A DNA stretch of 64,000 nucleotides. It comes from Nocardioides sp. SLBN-35 (GTDB taxonomy: Bacteria > Actinomycetota > Actinomycetes > Propionibacteriales > Nocardioidaceae). Both the position numbers and the translations under genes were made by a program. Location of the stretch: the NCBI RefSeq assembly GCF_006715725.1, contig NZ_VFNU01000001.1, forward strand, positions 1-64,000, given 5' to 3'. How positions within the stretch are numbered: position 1 is the stretch's first letter; each line of letters opens with the position of its first letter. The notes beneath the pieces were generated by a model. That model was not told the origin of the DNA, made no database searches, and worked only from the letters and a program-made list of their open reading frames with translations. Shown here piece by piece: positions 35,345 through 43,317 of this stretch.

Positions 35345-35704
35345 TCACGCCGGCGGCGGCTCCTCTCCGTCGGGCCCGGCCCGCGCGGCCGCGCGCAGGT
35401 CACGGTCCTGGCCGAGCCATCGGGGACCATCGACCCGCACCTCGACGAGGACGTCGGCGCCGTCGACCTGGCACGTCTCCATCAGGGCGCCGTTGGCCTC
35501 GGCGACCTCCGCGGCGGCCGAGCACGGATCGCGTCCCGAGTGCCCCAGTGCGGTGGCGCCGGCGAGGGCGGCCAGGTCGGCCGCGGCCTGTGCCCGCCGG
35601 TGGCCGACCACGATCGCGCCGACGACGCCCGTCGCCGCCCCGACGAGCAGGAGCACGCCCGCCATCGCCGCGGCCAGCACCGTCGCGGCACCGCGGTGGC
35701 TCAC
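35345..35704 (-). CDS. TadE-like pilus protein (Rv3654c type)
   Basis: A 119-residue protein with one N-terminal hydrophobic segment (RGAATVLAAAMAGVLLLVGA) and a short external domain with two Cys. It is last in the leftward Tad cluster and matches the 'helicase/secretion neighborhood TadE-like' group by position and layout. GTG 35704 follows GGAGGAGG and overlaps the upstream stop (GTGA). Confidence 0.78.
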   Translation of the reverse strand: MSHRGAATVLAAAMAGVLLLVGAATGVVGAIVVGHRRAQAAADLAALAGATALGHSGRDPCSAAAEVAEANGALMETCQVDGADVLVEVRVDGPRWLGQDRDLRAAARAGPDGEEPPPA

Positions 35705-36114
35705 GGACCTCCTCCTTCCTGGCCGCCCTCGGTGATCGCGACCGCCTCCGCGTGGACGCTCGCGCCCGGGATCGCGTCGAACAGCCCGCCCGGACCCGAG
35801 ATCCGGCCCCGGGCCCGGACCACGACCCGGTCGCCGGACCGGGAGACCGACAGCCGGACCCCGTCGGGTGCCACCTGCTCGCCCAGTGCCACGGCCTCGC
35901 CGGCGTCGTCGCCGCGGGCCAGGGCGCGGGCCGCCTCCCGGGCGGCGTCGACCGTGCGGACCTGGGCGACGGCAACCGCGAGCAGCCACACCAGGCCCGC
36001 GGTCACGGCGAGCAGGACCGGCAGGGCGAGGGCGAGCTCGGCGGTCACCACACCCCGCTCGCCCGCCCGGGTGCGGGTGCGGCGGTCAGCCGAGCCCGAG
36101 CAGGTTGAGGACAT
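35701..36114 (-). CDS. TadE-family pilus minor pilin
   Basis: A protein of up to 137 residues with the TadE signature ERGVVTAELALALPVLLAV: a class III prepilin-type site (Gly before VVTAE) and hydrophobic N-terminal helix, then a small beta domain. The start is uncertain: ATG 36114 overlaps the upstream gene by 29 bases without a ribosome site, GTG 36051 is close to the hydrophobic segment. Would be a minor pilin of the Tad/Flp pilus. Confidence 0.78.
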   Translation of the reverse strand: MSSTCSGSADRRTRTRAGERGVVTAELALALPVLLAVTAGLVWLLAVAVAQVRTVDAAREAARALARGDDAGEAVALGEQVAPDGVRLSVSRSGDRVVVRARGRISGPGGLFDAIPGASVHAEAVAITEGGQEGGGP

Positions 36115-36289
36115 GGTCGAACAGCGTCTTGATGAGCTTGTCGCCGAAGCCGCCGCTGAGCAGCTTGTAGAGCAGGCCGGCGAAGCCGGCGCCGGCGGCG
36201 GTCGCGACGGCGTACTCCGCGGTGGTGACCCCGCGCTCCGAGGGACGCGAGGTCGAGCTCGGGGCGCGGCGCGAGGTGCGTGGTGCCAA
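36086..36289 (-). CDS. DUF4244 Flp-type pilin
   Basis: A 67-residue protein with ERGVTTAEYAVATAAGAGFA, the DUF4244/Flp pilin pattern (cleavage after Gly, Glu+5), then a short helix. It is the likely major pilin. TTG start at 36289 with GGAGAGA upstream. The 173-bp gap to the TadC gene has a hairpin GGCCGG-TGA-CCGGCC (36397-36411), so the pilin may be transcribed separately. Confidence 0.78.
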   Translation of the reverse strand: MAPRTSRRAPSSTSRPSERGVTTAEYAVATAAGAGFAGLLYKLLSGGFGDKLIKTLFDHVLNLLGLG

Positions 36290-36462
36290 GGTTCTCTCCG
36301 TTCGTCAGCAGCCGCCCGGTGCGACTGTCGGATCCGAGACTGCGCGCCCCGGCCGGCCCTGGCGGTCCGTCCCGCTCCGGCCTGTGGACAGGGCCCGGCC
36401 GGTGACCGGCCTGGGGACGGCCGATGGCTCCCGACAGCACGGATGAGGCGGTTGAGCAAGGC
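36290..36462. other. Gap between TadC and pilin genes
   Basis: A 173-bp stretch with the hairpin GGCCGG-TGA-CCGGCC at 36397-36411, a likely terminator or processing site separating tadABC from the highly expressed pilin. Otherwise no gene or repeat is seen. Confidence 0.4.
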
Positions 36463-37194
36463 TCATCGCACGATGCCCGCCGCCAGCGACACGGCCAGCG
36501 GGACGATGCCCAGGAGCAGGAACGACGGCAGCAGGCACACGCCGAGGGGTACGGCGGCACGCACGCCGACCGCCCGGGCCCGGTCCTCCACCTCGGCCCG
36601 GGCCCGGACACCGAGCTCTGCGGCAAGTCCCTCGACCGCGGCGACCACCGGGGACCCGGTCCGGTGGGCGCGGCCGAGCGCCCGGCCCAGCGGGGCGAGA
36701 TCGGGGTCGTCGGCCAGACGGCCCCAGATCGCCTCGGCGTCACCGCCGAGCCGCAACCGCGCCGCGACAGGAGCGAGACGCTCGGACGCCGCGCCGGGCA
36801 GCGCACGGCAGACCAGCTCGATCGCCTCGACGGGAGCCTGGCCCGAGCGCAGCGCCGCCGCGAGGAGGGTGACGACGTGCGGGAGGTCGCGGCGCACCTC
36901 CTCGCGGCGCCGGCGGACCGTACGCGGCTCGAGCCGGCCCGCGGTCATCGCGACGACGACACCGGCGACGATGCCGGCCGGCAGGGCCAGCGGGCCACCG
37001 AGGACGACCGCCGCACCGCCGCCCGCCAGGAGCGCCCAGAGGATCCGGCCGCGACGCAGCAGCCCCTCGCCACCGTCCCGGCCCGCGACAGACGCGTCCG
37101 GGGCTCCAGCCGAGGCTCCGGCCGGCCGGGACCTGCCCGGGCCGAGGAGCACGCCCAGCCCGACGAGCAGGCCGACCAGGACGGCCTCAGCCAT
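36463..37194 (-). CDS. tadC: TadC-type pilus inner-membrane protein
   Basis: A 243-residue type II secretion F-domain protein: hydrophobic spans at the N terminus and C terminus (LPSFLLLGIVPLAVSLAAGI) around a cytoplasmic helical domain (RRDLPHVVTLLAAALRSGQA). It forms the platform with TadB above the CpaF ATPase. ATG 37194 overlaps tadB by eight bases; longer frames are not supported. Confidence 0.83.
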   Translation of the reverse strand: MAEAVLVGLLVGLGVLLGPGRSRPAGASAGAPDASVAGRDGGEGLLRRGRILWALLAGGGAAVVLGGPLALPAGIVAGVVVAMTAGRLEPRTVRRRREEVRRDLPHVVTLLAAALRSGQAPVEAIELVCRALPGAASERLAPVAARLRLGGDAEAIWGRLADDPDLAPLGRALGRAHRTGSPVVAAVEGLAAELGVRARAEVEDRARAVGVRAAVPLGVCLLPSFLLLGIVPLAVSLAAGIVR

Positions 37195-37975
37195 GGCGCT
37201 CGACGTCCCGGGCGAGGGCCTCGATCCAGACGAGTCCGGCGTACCCGGCGGCCAGTCCGCCGGCGAGGCAGGCGAGGCCGACGGGTTGGCCGAGCAGGAA
37301 CCGCAGCGGGTCGGCACCGGCTCCGGACCCCATCAGCAGGGCGAGCACGGGCAGGGCGGCGAGCAGCCGAGCGGTCGCCCGCGCCGACGCGAGCTCGCCG
37401 CCCACGACCCGGCGGGTACGCTCCCCCGCCCGCAGGTCTGCAGCCACTCGTCCGAGGGTGTCGGCGAGGCCGTGGCCGGTGCGGTGGGACACGTGCCACG
37501 CGCCGCCGACCACCCGCAGCGCCTCGCCACCCGGCGTCGTCGCCAGCGAGCGGAAGGCCGCCACGACGTCCCCGCCGGTCCGCGCCGCCCGGGCAATGGG
37601 GGCGACCAGCGGCCACTCGACGGCCGCGCGGTCGAGCGCGGCGACGGGCGTCTGCCCCGCAGCGAGCTCGGCGCCCAGCCCGTCGCAGAGGTCGACGACG
37701 CGGCGGCGTACGTCGCTCGCGGCCCGGTCCCGGCGCCGGGCCGCGAACGCCCGCACGACCGCGGTGGCGAGCGCGAGCCCCAGCAACGGGAGCACCAGGC
37801 CCGGAACCGATCCGTGGGCCAGCAGGGCCACCAGCCCGGCGGCCGCGCCGACCAGCAGTGCCGGCGACCTGGACCCGCGGCCGGGAGCGGGCTCGGCGCC
37901 GAGGAGCCGGAGCGGCGCGGGTACGACGAGCAGCAGCGCCGCCGTGACGGCCGCGGCGAGCACGAGCAGGCCCAT
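37187..37975 (-). CDS. tadB: TadB-type pilus inner-membrane protein
   Basis: A 262-residue F-domain protein with spans at about residues 1-20, 40-75 and two at the C terminus, and the platform signature RRVVDLCDGLGAELAAGQTP, followed by a GDVVAAFRSLATTPGG-type segment. It partners TadC. ATG 37975 shares its A with the CpaF stop (TGATG). Confidence 0.85.
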   Translation of the reverse strand: MGLLVLAAAVTAALLLVVPAPLRLLGAEPAPGRGSRSPALLVGAAAGLVALLAHGSVPGLVLPLLGLALATAVVRAFAARRRDRAASDVRRRVVDLCDGLGAELAAGQTPVAALDRAAVEWPLVAPIARAARTGGDVVAAFRSLATTPGGEALRVVGGAWHVSHRTGHGLADTLGRVAADLRAGERTRRVVGGELASARATARLLAALPVLALLMGSGAGADPLRFLLGQPVGLACLAGGLAAGYAGLVWIEALARDVERHG

Positions 37976-39144
37976 CACGCCCTCCCGTCGAGGAGGGCGA
38001 GGAGCCGCTGCGAGCCGGGGCCCGCGGTCGGCGTCCCGGCGCCGTCGAAGGCGACCGCGACCTCGGTGCGGGCCAGTCCGTCGGGTCCGCCGACGACCAC
38101 GGCGACCTCGCTGAGGCGTCGGCGGCCGGAGTGCCGGTCGCGACGGACGTGGAGGACGGCGTCGAGGCCCGCGACGAGCTGGCTGTGGGCGGCCTCGCGG
38201 GCCAGGCCAGCGCCGAGGGCGAGCGCCTCGATGCGGGCGGGTAGGTCGGCCGCGGAGTTGGCGTGCAGCGTCCCGCAGCCGCCCTCGTGGCCCGTGTTCA
38301 TCGCGGCGAGGAGGTCGACGACCGCTGCGTCGCGGACCTCCCCGACGACGAGCCGGTCCGGCCGCATCCGCAGCGCCTGGCGCACCAGGTCGCGCAGCAC
38401 GACGGCGCCGGCGCCCTCCAGGTTGGCCGGACGCGCCTCGAGCCCGACCACCTGGGGGTGCTCGGGGCGGAGCTCGGCGGCGTCCTCGACGACCACGATC
38501 CGCTCGGCGGGGTCGACGGCGGCGAGCAGGGCCGACAGCAGGGTCGTCTTGCCGCCGCCCGTCCCGCCCGTCACCAGGAAGGCCAGCCGCGCCTCGACCA
38601 CCCGCCCGACCAGCTCCAGGCCGGCGTCGGTCAGCGCTCCGGCCTCCCTCAGCGCGGCCAGGCTGAACCCGCCACGGCGCGGGACCCGCAGCGAGATCGC
38701 CGTCCCCGGCTGGGCGAGGGGCGCGAGCAGGGCGTGGCAGCGCGTGCCGTCGGGCAGCCGTACGTCGGCCCACGGCGCGGCGTCGTCGAGCCGCCGGCCC
38801 CCGCTCGCGACCAGCCGCTGGGCCAGTCGGCGACAGGACTCCTCGCTCGGCAGCACGACGTCGGTCTCCTCCACCCCGTCGCCGCGGTCGATCCGGACCG
38901 GACCGGGTCCGTTGACGAGGACGTCGGTGACGCCGGGCAACGCGAGCAGGGGCTCGAGCGGACCGGCGCCGATGACGTCGCGGCGCAGGGCCTCGTAGAC
39001 CGCGAGCACCGTTGCGTCGCCGACCGGCCGCCCCGCCGTGCGCAGGGCCTCGGCCACCCGGTGCGGACTGAGGTCGCCGGGCGTGCGGGCCAGGTGCGCC
39101 CGGACCTCCTCGACGAGCGCGGGGACTCCGGCATCCGGGGTCAT
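37975..39144 (-). CDS. cpaF: CpaF/TadA-family pilus ATPase
   Basis: A 389-residue secretion ATPase: Walker A GGTGGGKTTLLSALL, Asp box VVVEDAAEL, Walker B-region RPDRLVVGEVRDAA, His box GCGTLHANSA. The N-terminal domain has PGVTDVLVNGPG. It powers pilin export. ATG 39144 overlaps the CpaE/Ssd gene (ATGA). Confidence 0.92.
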   Translation of the reverse strand: MTPDAGVPALVEEVRAHLARTPGDLSPHRVAEALRTAGRPVGDATVLAVYEALRRDVIGAGPLEPLLALPGVTDVLVNGPGPVRIDRGDGVEETDVVLPSEESCRRLAQRLVASGGRRLDDAAPWADVRLPDGTRCHALLAPLAQPGTAISLRVPRRGGFSLAALREAGALTDAGLELVGRVVEARLAFLVTGGTGGGKTTLLSALLAAVDPAERIVVVEDAAELRPEHPQVVGLEARPANLEGAGAVVLRDLVRQALRMRPDRLVVGEVRDAAVVDLLAAMNTGHEGGCGTLHANSAADLPARIEALALGAGLAREAAHSQLVAGLDAVLHVRRDRHSGRRRLSEVAVVVGGPDGLARTEVAVAFDGAGTPTAGPGSQRLLALLDGRA

Positions 39145-40232
39145 GCCGCCGCCTCGGCGACCTGGTCGTCGAGGATCCTGGCAGCCGCCCGGGCGAGGGG
39201 TCCCCGCAGCGAGCGCAACGGCCCGAAGCCCAGGTCGACCGCCTCCGCGAGCCCGCGCTGGTCCCGCATCTGGGTGCGGACCGGCAGGCCCACCGCCCGC
39301 GCCACCTCGTCGGCCGTGAAGGCGTCGCCGCGCAGCACCACCCCGGGTGCGGAGTGCCCGGCGAACCGGGCCCGCATCCGGGCGGCACCCGCCACCCCGA
39401 CGACGCTGCCGTGCGTGACCACGAGCAGCTCGTCGCAACGCGCGGCGACCTCGTCGACCAACGGGTCGGGCGAGCGCGGCAGGTCGACGACGACCACCCG
39501 GTGCCCGCGGCGCGCGGCGGACAGGGCCTCCCGCACGGCGAACGCCTGCAGGCTCTGGGCGCGCCCGTCGACGTACCAGGAGAGCACGCCCAGGCTCCCC
39601 CGCCGCGGCAGCGCCTCCCGCAACGAGCGGGCGGAGAGCCGTCCGGTGGTCTGGCACAGCGCGTCCCAGCGGAAGCCGTCGCTGCGCTCCAGGCCGAGCA
39701 TCCGGTCCAACCCAGGGCCCTGCGGGTCGCAGTCGATGACGACCGCGTCGCCGGAGCGGGCGGCCCACTGGCCGAGGGCGCAGGCGAAGGTGGTCGTCCC
39801 GGCGCCGCCGGTGCCACCGATCACCCCGATCACCCGGGCGCGGTCGGGCTGGTGCTCGGTGAGGTCGGCGAGCAGCTCCACCAGCCAGCCCGTGCACGCG
39901 GGCAGCTCGAGGACGTTCTCGGCGCCGAGGTCCAGGGTCGTGCGGAACAGCTCGTCGGGCGGGCGCGGTCCGCTGACGACATAGCTGCGCGCACGGGGCT
40001 CGGGGGCGGCCCGGACCATCGCGGTCGCGAGGTCGGCGCCGACGAGGACGACCGGCGCCCGGCTCCACGTGACCAGGGCGGTCAGCGGGTCGCGCGCGAT
40101 CGTCGGGGCCACGTCGGCCGCGGCGGCGAGCGGCAGCAGCTCGGCCAGCAGGTCGTCATCGGCGGTCACCACCAGGGGAGGCACGTCCGCGGGGCGGGCG
40201 TGCGGGGACGGGAAGGGTCGGTTGCGTGTCAT
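39141..40232 (-). CDS. ssd: CpaE-like / septum-site-determining protein (Ssd)
   Basis: A 363-residue protein with an N-terminal receiver-like domain lacking a clear phospho-Asp and a MinD/ParA-type ATPase domain: deviant Walker A GGTGGAGTTTFA (the signature Lys is replaced), VVIDCDPQGPGLD, and VVVDLPRSPD. It belongs to the CpaE/Rv3660c group that positions the pilus or affects septation. Start ATG 40232 or ATG 40265; neither has a good ribosome site. Confidence 0.82.
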   Translation of the reverse strand: MTRNRPFPSPHARPADVPPLVVTADDDLLAELLPLAAAADVAPTIARDPLTALVTWSRAPVVLVGADLATAMVRAAPEPRARSYVVSGPRPPDELFRTTLDLGAENVLELPACTGWLVELLADLTEHQPDRARVIGVIGGTGGAGTTTFACALGQWAARSGDAVVIDCDPQGPGLDRMLGLERSDGFRWDALCQTTGRLSARSLREALPRRGSLGVLSWYVDGRAQSLQAFAVREALSAARRGHRVVVVDLPRSPDPLVDEVAARCDELLVVTHGSVVGVAGAARMRARFAGHSAPGVVLRGDAFTADEVARAVGLPVRTQMRDQRGLAEAVDLGFGPLRSLRGPLARAAARILDDQVAEAAA

Positions 40233-40372
40233 GGGGAGGTTGTCGCCGCCGTCCGACACGACCATGCGGGCGCCGCACCCGGCTGTGGAGGACGCCCTGG
40301 CCGACGGCGGTTGTGGACACCGAGCGGTCGCATCTGCAACAGGCGGGACCAGCGTTTCCCTACGATGGAGCC

Positions 40373-41182
40373 ATGGCCTCCGCGGGTACGCCGCCCACCG
40401 CCGCGTTCTTCGACCTCGACAAGACGATCATCGCCAAGTCGAGCGTGCTGGCCTTCAGCAAGCCGTTCCAGGCCGGCGGGCTCATCTCACGCCGGGCCGT
40501 GCTGCGCTCGGCGTACGCCCAGTTCGTCTTCATGGTCGGCGGAGCCGACCACGACCAGGTCGAGAAGATGCGGCAGTTCATGTCGCAGCTGACGGCCGGC
40601 TGGGACGTGGCGACGGTCCGAGAGATCGTGGCGGACACGCTGCACAACATCGTCGACCCCCTCGTGTACGACGAAGCGGTCCGGCTCATCGACGAGCACC
40701 ACGCCGCGGGCCGGGACGTGGTCATCGTCTCGACGTCCGGCAGCGAGGTCGTCGAGCCGATCGGCGCGCTCCTCAACGCGGACCGCGTCGTCGCGACCCG
40801 GCTCAAGGTCGAGGACGGGCGCTACACGGGCGAGATCGAGTACTACGCGTACGCGGAGGAGAAGGCGAACGCGATCCGGGACCTGGCGCAGAGCGTCGGG
40901 TACGACCTGGAGAACAGCTACGGCTACTCCGACTCGGTGACCGACGTACCCATGCTGGAGGCGGTCGGGCACCCGCACGCCGTCAACCCGGACAAGGAGC
41001 TGCGCAAGATCGCGGCGTCCCGCGGCTGGCCGGTCCTCGTCTTCACGCGCCCGGTCGCGCTGCAGTCGCGGCTGCACCTGCCGCCACCGAAGCCGACGCT
41101 GGCGGCGCTCGCGGTCGGCGGTGTTGTCGCGGTCGGTGCGGCGGTGTGGATCGGCACCCGGCGCCGCACGCTCAGCGCCTGA
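40373..41182 (+). CDS. HAD-IB family hydrolase, membrane-anchored
   Basis: A 269-residue HAD phosphatase of the SerB/Rv3661 type. Motif I AAFFDLDKTI (Asp14, Asp16), motif II VIVSTSGS, motif III Lys near EEKANAI, motif IV YGYSDSVTDVPML. A C-terminal span (LAALAVGGVVAVGAAVWIG) anchors it to the membrane. A -10 TACGAT ends six bases before ATG 40373, so probably leaderless. Divergent from the Ssd gene, the conserved arrangement. Substrate unknown. Confidence 0.87.
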   Translation: MASAGTPPTAAFFDLDKTIIAKSSVLAFSKPFQAGGLISRRAVLRSAYAQFVFMVGGADHDQVEKMRQFMSQLTAGWDVATVREIVADTLHNIVDPLVYDEAVRLIDEHHAAGRDVVIVSTSGSEVVEPIGALLNADRVVATRLKVEDGRYTGEIEYYAYAEEKANAIRDLAQSVGYDLENSYGYSDSVTDVPMLEAVGHPHAVNPDKELRKIAASRGWPVLVFTRPVALQSRLHLPPPKPTLAALAVGGVVAVGAAVWIGTRRRTLSA

Positions 41183-41186
41183 CCGC

Positions 41187-41220
41187 CGCTGGACCGGGGC
41201 CTGCCCCCAACCGGCCAGCG
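41187..41220 (+). terminator. Hairpin terminator of the HAD gene
   Basis: CGCTGG-A-CCGG (41187-41197) pairs with CCGG-CCAGCG (41211-41220), four bases after the stop codon. Confidence 0.6.
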
Positions 41221-41248
41221 TTCCCCGTCCCCGGCCAAAAGACAACCC

Positions 41249-41284
41249 TTGAAGGTGTCCCGGCAGCGGCGTACAAAGGACACC
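41249..41284 (+). promoter_or_regulatory. Orphan promoter with flanking inverted repeat
   Basis: TTGAAG (41249-41254), a 17-bp spacer and TACAAA (41272-41277) form one of the best sigma-A-type promoters in the window, yet no gene follows. GGTGTCC (41254-41260) and GGACACC (41278-41284) flank the -10 as a possible operator. Confidence 0.6.
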
Positions 41285-41460
41285 AAGAACTCAAGAGCAA
41301 CACGTGATCCAGGTACCCACGCGGCGATCTACCCTTCTGAATTGGGCGCTTGCATCCGGAAGACTTCCGGGGCAGTTGTTGATGGTGCACGCCTGGTAAC
41401 CAAGGTTCACGTGTCAGCGGTGGCACCCGAGACACTCGATGGCTCGGGTGCCACCTGCTT
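41284..41460 (+). ncRNA. Candidate small RNA (about 175 nt)
   Basis: An independent transcription unit is suggested by the promoter at 41249-41277 and a strong terminator at 41419-41455 (GGTGGCACCCGAG/CTCGGGTGCCACC, then TGCTTTT). The interval has no convincing gene; it contains a hairpin CCGGAA-GAC-TTCCGG and an ATG-to-TAA frame of five codons (MVHAW). In M. tuberculosis the 6C-type sRNA B11 lies in the equivalent neighbourhood, but the C-rich loops of 6C are not seen here. Confidence 0.5.
41419..41460 (+). terminator. Intrinsic terminator
   Basis: A 13-bp perfect stem GGTGGCACCCGAG/CTCGGGTGCCACC (41419-41431 with 41443-41455) followed by TGCTTTT. It ends the candidate sRNA and faces the convergent gene at 41466. 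Confidence 0.85.
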
Positions 41461-41465
41461 TTGGG

Positions 41466-42194
41466 CTACTCCGCGTCGCGCACCAGCGGGCTGGCCTCGG
41501 CGGCGGCCGACCAGGCCTCGACGGCGTACAGCAGCCAGGAGTGCATGCCGGCCTGGCCGCCGCTGGCCCAGCCGCGCAGGTTGGACTCGTACTCGGGACG
41601 CAGGGCGAGGTGCGCGGCCTCGGGGACGACGAGCGACTTCTCGTCGACTCCGCGGGCGGCCGCGACGAGCCGCTCGGTCGCGCGCGCCACGATCCCGTTG
41701 TGGGAGCCGAACGGCGCGGCGGTGACCAGCTCGGCGTGGACGACCGCCGCGACGGCGAGTGCCGGCGCCTCGGTCGGGGCGGTGATCAGCTCGGCGATGC
41801 CACGCAGCCGCGAGGCGGACTCCCCGTCGCGCGGGCGCCCGAGCAGCTCGTCGGGCAGGGTGCCGCGGGCCGCGACGGTGTGCATCCGGGCCAGCGCCTG
41901 CAGCGGCTGGCGACGCAGGACGGGGACGAGGGAGAGCAGCTCGGTGGCCAGGCGTACGGCGTCCGCGGCGATCTCGTCGCCCGCACCGGCGCGCACCTCG
42001 GCCAGCGTCGAGCCCGAGCCCTCGAGGACGGCACTGGCGTGCGCGCCGCGCAGCAGCGACTCTGCGGTCAGCTCGGGGCTGGTCCGGCGCAGGCCGCGGT
42101 CACGCAGCACCACGTCGATGCCGTCGCGGGCGCCGGCGAAGCCGGACGGGACGCCTTCGAGGGAGATCAGCCAGGCGTGGGGGTCGGTGGTCAC
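41466..42194 (-). CDS. Degenerate Fic-fold protein (Rv3662c type)
   Basis: A 242-residue helical protein. The segment VHAELVTAAPFGSHNGIVAR aligns with a Fic site (H-P-F-x-x-G-N-G-R) but lacks the catalytic His (the position is Ala) and has SHNGIVAR for GNGRxxR, so AMP-transfer activity is doubtful. An upstream SAVLEGSGS resembles the S-x-x-x-E-G inhibitory helix. Its place after the HAD gene is conserved in actinobacteria. Function unknown. Confidence 0.7.
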   Translation of the reverse strand: MTTDPHAWLISLEGVPSGFAGARDGIDVVLRDRGLRRTSPELTAESLLRGAHASAVLEGSGSTLAEVRAGAGDEIAADAVRLATELLSLVPVLRRQPLQALARMHTVAARGTLPDELLGRPRDGESASRLRGIAELITAPTEAPALAVAAVVHAELVTAAPFGSHNGIVARATERLVAAARGVDEKSLVVPEAAHLALRPEYESNLRGWASGGQAGMHSWLLYAVEAWSAAAEASPLVRDAE

Positions 42195-42370
42195 CGGGGC
42201 AGCCTAAGAGCGGCTGACGCCGAGCGACGAATGACCTCGACCGGCTCATCGACGTCTTCCCAGGGCCGAGCTCGACCTCGGCGACTGCTTCGCCACGCGC
42301 TGTCCGCCACCAGGGCGAGCAGCAGCGTGCCTCCGCCATGCGGAGCCCCGACGGCCGTACGCTCGCCCCG
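42195..42370. other. Divergent gap, 176 bp
   Basis: Separates the Fic-fold gene from the methyltransferase. A -10 TACGCT (42357-42362) lies seven bases before the methyltransferase ATG. No repeat or other gene is seen. Confidence 0.35.
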
Positions 42371-43288
42371 ATGGCTACCGACTCCACCCCCGACGCACCG
42401 GGCCTCTGCTTCGGCAGTGTGGCCGAGGCCTACGACCGCGGCCGCCCCGGCTACCCGCGCGCGGCGGTGGCGTGGCTGGCCGGCGAGCAGCCGCTGTCGG
42501 TGCTGGAGCTGGGTGCCGGGACGGGGAAGCTCACCGAGCACCTCGTCGCGCTCGGCCACGACGTGCACGCGACCGACCCGGACCCGCGGATGCTCGACCG
42601 GCTCGGGACCCGGCTGCCCGAGCTGCGCGTCTCGCAGACCTCGGCCGAGGACATCCCGGCGGCGGACGCGACGTACGACCTGGTGATCGCGGCGGACGCC
42701 GACGCCTGGTTCGACGCCGACAAGGCGCTGCCGGAGATCGCGCGCGTGCTCAAGCGCGGCGGCACGTTCGCGGTCGTGCGCAATGTCCGCGACGAGCGGA
42801 TCCCGTGGGTCAAGCGGCTCGGCAACCTGATCGGGCACCACGCGACCGGCGCGGGGGTGGGCGAGGCGATCGACTCGTCGCCGTACTTCGGGCCGGCCGA
42901 CGAGACGGCCGTCAAGCACTGGCAGGTCATCGACCGCTCGTCGGTGCAGGACCTCGCGCGCTCGCTGCCGGACATCGCCGCCCTCGACCGCGCCGGCCAG
43001 GACGCGAAGGTCGGCGAGGTGCTGGCGTTCTACGACGACTTCGGCCGCGGCATGGACGGCATGCAGCTGCCCTGGGTCACCGAGTGCTTCCGCGCGGTGG
43101 TCGGGATCCAGCCCAAGACGATCCGGCAGGAGCCCACCCCTGCCAGCGGTACGCCGGCTGCGGAGCCTGCCGTCGAGGCTGCACCGGAGGAGCTCGTCGG
43201 CGAGGACACCGTCCCGGTCGCCCTGGCCCCGGCCGTCGAGCCGCCGGCCGACGACGACTCGGGCATGCTGCTCATCGACTTCCGCTGA
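42371..43288 (+). CDS. Class I SAM-dependent methyltransferase
   Basis: A 305-residue Methyltransf_11/25-type enzyme: SVLELGAGTGKLTEHL (motif I), HATDPDPRML (motif II) and YDLVIAADADAWFD (motif IV area). It begins with the FGSVAEAYDRGRPGYP signature typical of this group. An acidic Pro/Glu-rich tail of about 60 residues follows the fold. Likely leaderless. Substrate unknown. Confidence 0.82.
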   Translation: MATDSTPDAPGLCFGSVAEAYDRGRPGYPRAAVAWLAGEQPLSVLELGAGTGKLTEHLVALGHDVHATDPDPRMLDRLGTRLPELRVSQTSAEDIPAADATYDLVIAADADAWFDADKALPEIARVLKRGGTFAVVRNVRDERIPWVKRLGNLIGHHATGAGVGEAIDSSPYFGPADETAVKHWQVIDRSSVQDLARSLPDIAALDRAGQDAKVGEVLAFYDDFGRGMDGMQLPWVTECFRAVVGIQPKTIRQEPTPASGTPAAEPAVEAAPEELVGEDTVPVALAPAVEPPADDDSGMLLIDFR

Positions 43289-43317
43289 CCAACGCGCCCG
43301 TGCGGCACGATGGTGGT

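Noticed and set aside
41374..41400. Five-codon leader peptide MVHAW as an attenuator
   Set aside because: No biosynthetic gene follows and no ribosome site precedes it; most likely a chance frame in the candidate RNA.
41284..41460. 6C RNA identity for the candidate sRNA
   Set aside because: The two loops with six cytosines that define 6C are not visible in this interval on either strand; only the genomic neighbourhood agrees.
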